From Bradyrhizobium arachidis (lineage in GTDB: Bacteria > Pseudomonadota > Alphaproteobacteria > Rhizobiales > Xanthobacteraceae), in assembly GCF_015291705.1 (NCBI RefSeq), contig NZ_CP030050.1:2728001-2792000 (forward strand): a stretch of DNA of 64,000 bases. Direction: 5' to 3'. Positions within the stretch are counted from its first letter, which is position 1. Each line of letters opens with the position of its first letter. The notes under the pieces were generated by a model. That model did not search any database and had not been told where the DNA came from. It saw only the letters and a program-made list of their open reading frames with translations. Both the position numbers and the translations under genes were made by a program. Shown piece after piece: positions 57,089-64,000 of this stretch.

Positions 57089-59482
57089 TCAGAACCTGTA
57101 GCTCGCCTGAACGCGCACCGTGCGGCCCTGACCGGGCGAGATGTTGTTGTTGCCGTCGGCGGACGCCCAATAGCCGCGGTTGAAGATGTTCTCGACCGTG
57201 AGCTGCGCGCGCCAGTTGGCATCGATCGTGGCGTAGACGCCGGCATCGAAGCGCACGAAGCTCGGCAGGCGGACCGTATCGTCGGACGACGCAAACGAGT
57301 CGCCGAAATAGATGATGCCGAGCGCGGCCGCCCACATCGGCGTGAACTGATATTTGTTCCACCAGGCGAACTGATTGTACGGGACGAGCTGGACGCGGTT
57401 GCCGGGCACCACGGTCGCCGACGTTGCGCTCGTGATCTTCGCATCCGTATAGGCATAGCCGAGCGAGGACTGCCACTGCTCGGTGACATAGCCGACGAGG
57501 CTCGCCTCGAAGCCGCGCGTCAGCGTGCTGCCGGAGGGCAGGAAGAAGCCGGGATTGTTGCCGTCCGCGATCGGCTGGTTGGTGCGGTTGAGATTGTAGA
57601 TCGCGGTGGAGAACAACAGCTTCGGATTGATGTTCCACTTCATTCCGACCTCGGTGTTCTCGAACTTCTGCGGCTGGAGGATCAGCGTGCCGTCGTTGAG
57701 CGAGGAGAACTGGTCGCCGGAGGCGGGCAAATAGGAGATGCTGTAGGCGGTGTAGACCGACATGGTCTGCATCGGCTTGAGGATCACGGCCGCCTGCGGC
57801 GACACCAGATTGTCGGTGCGGTTGCGGTTGATGTTGGTGTTCATGTCCAGCGCCGACATCTCGAAGCGGTCGAACCGTGTGCCCAGGATGAGCTGGAGCG
57901 CGCGCGAGAATTCGATGGTGTCGCGCAAGTAGCCGGATTCGACGTTCAACGCATATTTGCTGTTGGAATCCGGCGTCGTGACGCCGTCGCCATTCACGCC
58001 GGTGAAATGATGGATGAAGGTCACCGGGCCGAAATAGGTCGGTGCGAACGGGTTCTGCACGATGGTGTTGGTGCCGTTCGGGAAGATGCCGGTGTTGCGG
58101 ATGTCGACGCCGGTCTGGCGGCCGAACTCGGTGCCGAAGCCAAAGGTGTGCGCGATCGGGCCGGTCCAGCCCTTGTAGGTGAAGTCGGTCTGGTTGAAGA
58201 CATTGTCGCGGTTGGTGGTGTGCTGATAGGCACCGAGGTTGAACGCGGTGTCGGCCGCATTGACGGCGCCGGCGAGCGGCCCGTTGGCCGGATAGACGTT
58301 CTGGTAGAATTTTTGGTAGTCGGCCGCGATGGTGCCGTTGCGCATCGAGAGCCCGTTCTGGAAATCGTGCTCGATGATCGCCATGCCGGTCTGCACCGTC
58401 GCCTGCGCCGTGTTGAGGCTGGGGCTGCCGAAGAAGGTCTGGAGATTCCCGTTCGGTGCAAACGGCGTCGTCGGGTTGAAGCGGGTGACCCCGCCGGGAA
58501 GGCTCTGCGAGGGATTGCCGCGATCGGCGGTGCGGCCGTCGTGGTAATATTCGTAGGACAGCTTGACCCTGGTGAAGTCGTCAGGCTTCAGCGTGACGGT
58601 CGGGTTGATGCCGTAGCGCTCGAGATGGTTGAAGTCGCGGAACGCATCGCTGCCCTCGTAGAACATGTTCAGCCGCGCGGCCACGTTGTCGTTGATGGCC
58701 TGCCCTGCATCGAGCGTGACGCGGCGGTCGCCCCATGATCCCGTCTGCGCACTCGCCTCGTAGATGCGCCTGCCGTCGGCCTCCTTGAGGGTGCGGTTGA
58801 GCACGCCGCCGCCGGCGCCGCGGCCGAAGGTCAGCGCGCTCGGGCCCTTCAGCACCTCGATGCTCTGGGCGTTGTACAAGTCGCGGAAGTACTGGACGTC
58901 ATCGCGGAAACCGTTGACGAAGAAGTTCGCGCTGGAATCGACGCCGCGGATGACGAGCTCGTCGCGATTGCCTTCGCCCTGGTGCACAGCGACGCTCGGG
59001 ACGTAGCGGGTGACGTCGGTCAGGCCCTGGTAGTTCTGGTCGCGGATCTGCTCGTGGGTGATGACGGAGAGCGATTGCGGAATGTTGACGATCGGCGTGT
59101 TGCTCTTGGTGGCAACCGAGGTGCTGTTGGCGAAATAGCCGACCGTGCCGGTGCGCGCGTCCTGCGATGGCGTGAACGGCTTCGGCTGGTCAGTCGTCTC
59201 CGGCCTCCGCGCGGTCTGGGGCCGGCGGGTCCGTGGGCCGCTCGACCGGCGCGCGGCGGGGGACGGGTTCGAGCGACCTCGCGTTTCCGGTGCGGTGACG
59301 GTGACGGGCGGGAGCGTCGCGCCTTGTGCCGGCGCGGATTGTGCGAAGGCTTGCGGGCTCACGAGAAATGCGGCCGAAATCATCAGGGCGGTGAGAATAG
59401 CGCCCGCGATGCCTGGCGCCTTGTTATCGAAAATCCGGCCTGCGGACGGCAACACCTCTGCGTTGGCTGCGATATGACTCAT
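57089..59482 (-). CDS. TonB-dependent siderophore receptor
   Basis: 797 aa from ATG 59482. After a signal-like helix (AILTALMISAAFLVSPQAFA) comes a Pro-rich linker, then the plug (TPIVNIPQSLSVITHEQIRD, LVIRGVDSSANFFVNGFRDD) and a 22-strand barrel ending in Phe (VRVQASYRF). The SVIT and RGVDS motifs fit ferrichrome/ferric-siderophore receptors. No STN domain, so no transmembrane signalling. No ABC transporter genes are adjacent. An inverted TTCGAA repeat at 59629 may be its iron-control site. Confidence 0.9.
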   Translation of the reverse strand: MSHIAANAEVLPSAGRIFDNKAPGIAGAILTALMISAAFLVSPQAFAQSAPAQGATLPPVTVTAPETRGRSNPSPAARRSSGPRTRRPQTARRPETTDQPKPFTPSQDARTGTVGYFANSTSVATKSNTPIVNIPQSLSVITHEQIRDQNYQGLTDVTRYVPSVAVHQGEGNRDELVIRGVDSSANFFVNGFRDDVQYFRDLYNAQSIEVLKGPSALTFGRGAGGGVLNRTLKEADGRRIYEASAQTGSWGDRRVTLDAGQAINDNVAARLNMFYEGSDAFRDFNHLERYGINPTVTLKPDDFTRVKLSYEYYHDGRTADRGNPSQSLPGGVTRFNPTTPFAPNGNLQTFFGSPSLNTAQATVQTGMAIIEHDFQNGLSMRNGTIAADYQKFYQNVYPANGPLAGAVNAADTAFNLGAYQHTTNRDNVFNQTDFTYKGWTGPIAHTFGFGTEFGRQTGVDIRNTGIFPNGTNTIVQNPFAPTYFGPVTFIHHFTGVNGDGVTTPDSNSKYALNVESGYLRDTIEFSRALQLILGTRFDRFEMSALDMNTNINRNRTDNLVSPQAAVILKPMQTMSVYTAYSISYLPASGDQFSSLNDGTLILQPQKFENTEVGMKWNINPKLLFSTAIYNLNRTNQPIADGNNPGFFLPSGSTLTRGFEASLVGYVTEQWQSSLGYAYTDAKITSATSATVVPGNRVQLVPYNQFAWWNKYQFTPMWAAALGIIYFGDSFASSDDTVRLPSFVRFDAGVYATIDANWRAQLTVENIFNRGYWASADGNNNISPGQGRTVRVQASYRF

Positions 59483-59628
59483 CGCGCCCTCCCTCAACTC
59501 TGCAAAACTCGCCCGGATTCCCCAAGGATGCGGCTGGACGCGGGGCAAGACGCATCCGTGCACGCGAAGTCACTGCGTGCATGAACACTGAGGGCGTCGA
59601 GCAATTCCTGGACATGAGATTTGAATCG

Positions 59629-59644
59629 TTCGAAACAATTCGAA
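59629..59644. promoter_or_regulatory. palindrome upstream of the receptor gene
   Basis: TTCGAA-ACAA-TTCGAA, 147 bases before the receptor start. A/T-rich TTxxAA pairs recall iron-control boxes of Irr/Fur-type regulators in rhizobia, but the match to a known consensus is loose. No gene is found in the rest of 59483-59760. Confidence 0.4.
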
Positions 59645-59760
59645 TTCCGGCGATCGGCCGGATGGGGCAGAACCCGTGGCGACTACGGAGTTTTCTCGGT
59701 GCCCGCCTATGCTAGCAACGGCCGACCGAGATCATCTTCAACTCGGCCCGGGGGCAAGCG

Positions 59761-59853
59761 ATGACCACCTTCAACCGCATCTTCACGACGGAGCGTCTGC
59801 TCCAGATCATCGTGGTGCTGGCGGCGACCGTCGCCATGAAGCTCATGAGCTGA
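59761..59853 (+). CDS. 30-aa membrane peptide
   Basis: ATG 59761: FNRIFTTERLLQIIVVLAAT then VAMKLMS, one hydrophobic helix. It ends just before the convergent cbbR gene. Size is at the limit of recognition, so it may not be expressed. Confidence 0.4.
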   Translation: MTTFNRIFTTERLLQIIVVLAATVAMKLMS

Positions 59854-59864
59854 GCGCCTGCGAG

Positions 59865-60842
59865 TTATCGTCCGCCGAACTCGGGCACGTCGGGCAGATA
59901 GTTCGAGCCTTCCGAGCCGAGAAAATCGAACATCGCCTGCGCAGGCGGCAGCAGCACCTTGTCGCTGCGGCGGATCACGTACCATTGCCGCACGATCGGC
60001 AAGCCCGCGACGTCGAGCACGATGAGGCGGCCCTCGGCGAGCTCGTGCGCGACCGTGTGGGCCGAGATGAAGGCGATGCCGAGCCCGGCGATCACCGCCT
60101 GCTTGATCGTCTCGTTGCTGCTCATCTCCATGCCGATGATCGGCTCGAGATCCGACTTCTGGAACATGCCCTCCATCAGCGTGCGCGTGCCGGAGCCCGG
60201 CTCGCGGGTGAGGAAGGTCTCGTGCACGAGGTCGGTCAGGCTGAGGCCCGAATCCTTCTCCAGCCAGTGCCCCTTGCGCGCGACGATGATGTGCGGATTG
60301 CGTCCAAGCTGACGCACGTCGACGCTGACATCGGCCGGTGGCCGACCCATCACCGCGAAATCGAGGTCGTAGCCGTGCATGGCTTCGCGAATCTCCTCGC
60401 GATTGCCGATGGTGAGCTTGATCTCGATCTTCGGATGCCGCTTCGAGAACGCAGCGATCGCATGCGGCACGAAATATTTCGCGGTCGAGACCGCGCCGAG
60501 ATGCACGGTGCCGCCGGTGCGCCCGGCGAGCAGGTCGAGTGCGCCCTGGCAGTCCATGATCGCGGCCTCGACGCGTTCGGCGAGCGCCAGCACTTCCCGG
60601 CCGGCCTCCGTCAGTAGCATGCCGTCGCCGGTCCGCTGCACCAGCGGCAAGCCGGCAAGGTCCTGGAGCTGCCGCAGCTGCTGGGTCACGGCCGGCTGCG
60701 TCAGCCCCAGATGGCCGGAGGCCGCCGTGACGCTGCCCTTGGCCGAGAGCGCCGCGAGCGAGCGCAGCTGCCGGATCGTCAGATGCCGGAGCTGGGCCGC
60801 CGCATGGCCGGGGCCATTATAAGAAAATTCTTTGGCGCTCAT
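59865..60842 (-). CDS. cbbR: LysR family regulator of the Calvin cycle operon
   Basis: 325 aa. Helix-turn-helix in LRSLAALSAKGSVTAASGHL then GLTQPAVTQQLRQLQDLAGL, followed by the LysR effector domain (GTVHLGAVSTAKYFVPHAIA, GRNPHIIVARKGHWL). Divergent from cbbF with 119 bases between. CbbR activates CO2-fixation genes in response to metabolites such as RuBP or NADPH. The close fit in place and size supports the name. Confidence 0.9.
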   Translation of the reverse strand: MSAKEFSYNGPGHAAAQLRHLTIRQLRSLAALSAKGSVTAASGHLGLTQPAVTQQLRQLQDLAGLPLVQRTGDGMLLTEAGREVLALAERVEAAIMDCQGALDLLAGRTGGTVHLGAVSTAKYFVPHAIAAFSKRHPKIEIKLTIGNREEIREAMHGYDLDFAVMGRPPADVSVDVRQLGRNPHIIVARKGHWLEKDSGLSLTDLVHETFLTREPGSGTRTLMEGMFQKSDLEPIIGMEMSSNETIKQAVIAGLGIAFISAHTVAHELAEGRLIVLDVAGLPIVRQWYVIRRSDKVLLPPAQAMFDFLGSEGSNYLPDVPEFGGR

Positions 60843-60866
60843 TATGAATAGAAATTTTCCTTATTA
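60817..60866. promoter_or_regulatory. candidate CbbR binding region
   Basis: The A/T-rich words TTATAAGAAAATTC (60817-60830) and, inverted, GAAATTTTCCTTATTA (60851-60866) share ATAAG-AAAATT. LysR regulators bind such partial repeats near their own promoter. It lies across the cbbR start codon and the intergenic region. Confidence 0.45.
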
Positions 60867-60961
60867 GACCGCCCCTGTCAATCTCCTCGTGCTGGGACTG
60901 ACCGCACCGACCTCCAGCGGGGAGGGAACCGGATGCGGCGCCAGCAAGGGGATGGACGCAG

Positions 60962-61999
60962 ATGACCGGGCAACTCAGGCTGGACGACCACCTTCAACGG
61001 TATTCCGAGACGGCGCCGCATGCGCTTGCCGTGGCGGCCGCAGTCGATGCCATCGCAGCTGCGGCGATCGAGATCGCCGACCTCATCGCGACCGGCGATC
61101 TCGCCGACGCCTCCGGCCTGACCACCGGCCGCAACAGCGACGGAGATGTCCAGCGCGACCTCGACGTGCAGGCCGATGCGATCCTGCGCCGCCGCCTTGG
61201 CAAGCTCCCGATCGCGGCGCTGGCGTCGGAGGAGATGCGCGAGCCGCAGATCGGTGACCGCGAGGCAAAGATCTGCGTCGCGATCGACCCGCTCGACGGC
61301 TCCTCCAACATCGACCTGAACATGACTGTCGGCACGATCTTCTCGATCCTGCCCGCGCCCGACGACGTCTCGCTCGCCTTCCATCAGCGCGGGTCAGCGC
61401 AACTCGCCGCCGGGTTCGTCACCTACGGTCCACAGACCTCGCTGGTGCTGACGCTCGGCGACGGCGTCGACATCTTCACGCTCGACCGCAAGGCCAATTG
61501 CTTCCGGCTCGCCCGCAGCGCCGTGCAGATCTCCGAGGCCTGCGAGGAGTTCGCGATCAACGCCTCCAACCGCCGGCACTGGGATCCGCCGGTGCGCGCC
61601 TTCGTCGACGAATGCCTCGCCGGCGTCGAAGGCCCCGCCAACCATAACTTCAACATGCGCTGGATCGGCTCGCTGGTGGCGGAGGCTTATCGCATCCTCA
61701 CCCGCGGAGGCGTGTTCCTGTATCCGTCAGACGCGCGTCCCGGCTATGGCGACGGCCGCCTGCGCCTCACTTATGAGGCGCATCCGATGGCCATGATCAT
61801 CGAGCAGGCCGGCGGCTCGGCCTCGACCGGGCGCGAGCGCATCCTCGATCTGTCGGCGCAAAGCTTGCATCAGCGCGTGCCGCTGATCATGGGCTCGAGC
61901 AACGAGGTGCGGCGCGTTGAGGAACTGCATTGCGACCCGCTTTTGGTTGCCAGCGTCGCCGCGCCGCTGTTCGCGCGACGCGGCTTCTTCCGGCTGTAG
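60962..61999 (+). CDS. cbbF: fructose-1,6-bisphosphatase class I (Calvin cycle)
   Basis: 345 aa. Metal and substrate site [20 protein letters not shown] (residues about 114-133), preceded by ALASEEM; later [19 protein letters not shown] and [20 protein letters not shown]. It hydrolyses fructose-1,6-bisphosphate and, in Calvin cycle versions, sedoheptulose-1,7-bisphosphate. First gene of the cbb operon divergent from cbbR. Confidence 0.93.
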   Translation: MTGQLRLDDHLQRYSETAPHALAVAAAVDAIAAAAIEIADLIATGDLADASGLTTGRNSDGDVQRDLDVQADAILRRRLGKLPIAALASEEMREPQIGDREAKICVAIDPLDGSSNIDLNMTVGTIFSILPAPDDVSLAFHQRGSAQLAAGFVTYGPQTSLVLTLGDGVDIFTLDRKANCFRLARSAVQISEACEEFAINASNRRHWDPPVRAFVDECLAGVEGPANHNFNMRWIGSLVAEAYRILTRGGVFLYPSDARPGYGDGRLRLTYEAHPMAMIIEQAGGSASTGRERILDLSAQSLHQRVPLIMGSSNEVRRVEELHCDPLLVASVAAPLFARRGFFRL

Positions 62000-62010
62000 G
62001 AGGGCGTCCC

Positions 62011-62886
62011 ATGTCCAGGAAGCATCCGATCATCTCCATCACCGGCTCCTCCGGCGCCGGCACCACCTCGGTCAAGAAGACCTTCGAGCAGATCTTCTTC
62101 CGCGAGAAGGTCAAGGCCGTCTACATCGAGGGTGATGCCTTCCATCGCTACGACCGCGCCGAGATGCGCACGAAGATGGCCACCGAGGCCGAGCGCGGCA
62201 ACAAGCATTTCAGCCATTTCAGCCCCGAGACCAATCTGTTCGAGGAGCTGGAGCGCGCGTTCCGCGACTATGGCGAGACCGGAACGGCGACGACGCGGCA
62301 TTACGTGCACGACGCAGAAGAATCCGCGCTGCACGGCGCTGCACCCGGCACCTTCACCGAATGGGAACGGCTGCCGGAGAATTCAGACCTCTTGTTCTAC
62401 GAGGGCCTGCACGGCGCTGTCGTCACCGACAAAGTCAATGTCGCACGTTATGCCGACCTCAAGATCGGCGTCGTGCCCGTCATCAATCTCGAATGGATCC
62501 AGAAGCTGCACCGCGATCGCAGCGCGCGCGGCTATTCGACCGAGGCCGTCACCGACACGATCCTGCGGCGGATGCCCGACTACATCCACTACATCTGCCC
62601 GCAATTCACCGAGACCGACATCAACTTCCAGCGTGTGCCGACGGTGGACACCTCCAATCCGTTCATCGCGCGCTGGATCCCGACGCCGGACGAATCGATG
62701 GTCGTGATCCGCTTCAAGAATCCGCGCGGCATCGACTTCCCTTATCTGCTCTCGATGCTGCCGCACAGCTGGATGTCCCGCGCGAACTCGATCGTGTGTC
62801 CGGGCGCGAAGCTCGATCTTGCGATGCAGCTGATCCTGACGCCGCTGATCATGCAGCTGATCGAGCGCAAGCGCAGCTTGAAGTGA
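62011..62886 (+). CDS. cbbP: phosphoribulokinase
   Basis: 291 aa from ATG 62011 with AGGAGG upstream, 11 bases after the cbbF stop. P-loop [16 protein letters not shown] (residues 9-24), then [20 protein letters not shown] and [20 protein letters not shown]. The enzyme phosphorylates ribulose-5-phosphate to RuBP with ATP. Size and motifs match bacterial class I PRK. Confidence 0.95.
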   Translation: MSRKHPIISITGSSGAGTTSVKKTFEQIFFREKVKAVYIEGDAFHRYDRAEMRTKMATEAERGNKHFSHFSPETNLFEELERAFRDYGETGTATTRHYVHDAEESALHGAAPGTFTEWERLPENSDLLFYEGLHGAVVTDKVNVARYADLKIGVVPVINLEWIQKLHRDRSARGYSTEAVTDTILRRMPDYIHYICPQFTETDINFQRVPTVDTSNPFIARWIPTPDESMVVIRFKNPRGIDFPYLLSMLPHSWMSRANSIVCPGAKLDLAMQLILTPLIMQLIERKRSLK

Positions 62887-62902
62887 ACGAGGAGAGAAAC
62901 CG

Positions 62903-64000
62903 ATGAACATCTCCGTCCACGCCGAAGCCGACCTCACCGCGGTCACGCACAACGATCTCGCCAACGCCGTCCGCTTCCTTGCGGTCGACGCCATCGAGAC
63001 CTCGCAGTCCGGCCATCCCGGCCTGCCCATGGGCATGGCCGATGTCGCGACCGTGCTGTTCTCTCGATTCCTCAAGTTCGACTCGGCCCATCCCAACTGG
63101 CCGGACCGCGACCGTTTCGTGCTGTCGGCGGGCCATGGTTCGATGCTGCTCTATGCGCTGCTGCATCTCACCGGCGGCGCGGTCAGCCTCGACGACATCA
63201 AGGCCTTCCGGCAATGGGGCTCGAAGACGCCGGGCCATCCCGAATATGGCCACACGCCAGGTGTCGAGACCACCACGGGTCCGCTGGGGCAGGGCATTGC
63301 GACAGCCGTCGGCATGGCGCTTGCCGAACGCATGGCCAATGCGCGGCATGGCGACGGCCTCGTCGATCACTTCACCTATGTCATCGCCGGCGACGGCTGT
63401 CTGATGGAGGGCATCAGCCAGGAGGCGATCTCGCTGGCCGGTCATCTCAAGCTCGGCCGCCTGATCGTGCTGTTCGACGACAACGGCATCTCCATCGATG
63501 GGCCGACGTCGCTTGCGACCTCGGACGATCAACTCGCACGCTTCGCCGCCTCCGGCTGGTCGGTGCGCCGCGTCGACGGACACGATCCCGAAGCCGTTGC
63601 GCAAGCGATCGCGGAAGAGCGCGAAACCGCAAACCCGTCGCTGATCGCCTGCCGCACCATCATCGGCTATGGCGCGCCTGATAGACAGGGCACCGAGAAG
63701 GCGCATGGCGCGCCGCTCGGCACCGAACAGACCGCGGCAGCGCGCCGAACCCTCGGTTGGGACTATCAGCCCTTCGTCGTGCCGATTCCCGTCGCGAAGG
63801 CGTGGCGGATGATCGGGCAGCGCGGGCAGGTCGAGCGTCTTGCCTGGCTCGATCGTTATGAAGGCGCAACGCCCGAGCAGCGCGATCTGTTCGTCGAGGG
63901 CAAAGCCGTTGCCCTGCCGAACGCCTATGCCCAGGCCTCGGCGAAATTGCGCGAGCGCTTTGCCGGCGAGCGGCCGAAGCTCGCGACGCGGCAGGCCTCG
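62903..64000 (+). CDS. cbbT: transketolase, N-terminal part (runs off the window)
   Basis: The first 366 codons are visible from ATG 62903 with GAGGAGAG upstream. Thiamine diphosphate-binding parts are present: [36 protein letters not shown] and [20 protein letters not shown]. It transfers two-carbon units in the regenerative part of the Calvin cycle. The 16-base spacing from cbbP supports one operon. Confidence 0.94.
   Translation, partial: MNISVHAEADLTAVTHNDLANAVRFLAVDAIETSQSGHPGLPMGMADVATVLFSRFLKFDSAHPNWPDRDRFVLSAGHGSMLLYALLHLTGGAVSLDDIKAFRQWGSKTPGHPEYGHTPGVETTTGPLGQGIATAVGMALAERMANARHGDGLVDHFTYVIAGDGCLMEGISQEAISLAGHLKLGRLIVLFDDNGISIDGPTSLATSDDQLARFAASGWSVRRVDGHDPEAVAQAIAEERETANPSLIACRTIIGYGAPDRQGTEKAHGAPLGTEQTAAARRTLGWDYQPFVVPIPVAKAWRMIGQRGQVERLAWLDRYEGATPEQRDLFVEGKAVALPNAYAQASAKLRERFAGERPKLATRQAS

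Noticed and set aside
1..64000. CRISPR array
   Set aside because: No set of regularly spaced direct repeats with unique spacers was found; the only tandem repeats are the pairs at 13484, 18325 and 51017.

Overview
The window reads as an alphaproteobacterial chromosome of the Bradyrhizobium type. The evidence is high GC with strong third-position GC, a CbbR-cbbF-cbbP-cbbT Calvin cycle cluster at the right end, dispersed palindromic repeats of a kind I associate with Bradyrhizobium, and a set of very small genes whose families I know mainly from that genus. Identifications come from reading motifs in the sequence. No database search was possible.

Left chromosomal arm (1-13.4 kb): the start of a YgfZ-like gene, a dihydroorotase-like amidohydrolase, a two-domain sulfurtransferase, an ECF sigma factor followed by DUF4142 and cupredoxin genes (sigma and DUF4142 genes share the same promoter pattern), a TIGR02301 protein, two Nudix hydrolases, a SRAP protein, a CaiB/BaiF CoA-transferase with a GrdB-like partner, a GNAT enzyme overlapping a D-2-hydroxyglutarate dehydrogenase-like flavoenzyme, and a Sua5-type enzyme divergent from tRNA-Pro(CGG).

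Genomic island (13.4-51.2 kb): an element of about 37.7 kb inserted in the 3' part of tRNA-Pro. It is bounded by a perfect 54-bp direct repeat (attL 13397-13450, attR 51115-51168) and carries candidate arm-type integrase sites at both ends. In order it holds: a tightly coupled three-gene operon of unknown function (TIGR04255-like protein, WDGSGA protein, zinc-ribbon protein); integrase and an overlapping excisionase; a CI/Cro-like divergent switch; early genes including an RNase H-fold protein; a late operon with tail-collar, beta-helix tailspike and ejection-like proteins; a broken terminase tail; two membrane-anchored proteins of unknown function; and a long run of host-type accessory genes (substrate-binding protein, DUF5939 adenylate cyclase, ATP-dependent DNA ligase, Tat-exported carbonic anhydrase, CsbD, DUF2934, many small zinc-ribbon proteins, a response-regulator/zinc-ribbon chimera, an RHH-plus-HEPN pair). 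No portal, capsid or intact terminase gene is visible, so it is a decayed prophage mosaic turned cargo island. Several small cargo genes have GGAAC-N16-CGNT promoters, which suggests control by the host general stress sigma factor EcfG.

Right chromosomal arm (51.2-64 kb): small secreted and membrane proteins, a SnoaL-like protein, a 1.1-kb repeat-rich gap, a TetR/MFS pair sharing a matching operator, a DUF4118-like membrane protein, a TonB-dependent siderophore receptor, and the CbbR-controlled Calvin cycle operon, which runs off the right edge inside transketolase.

Best candidates for undescribed biology are the three-gene operon at 13643-15758, the row of hairpins without an ORF at 46142-46447, the RHH/HEPN pair at 49165-49871, and the shared ECF promoter at 2624 and 3401.
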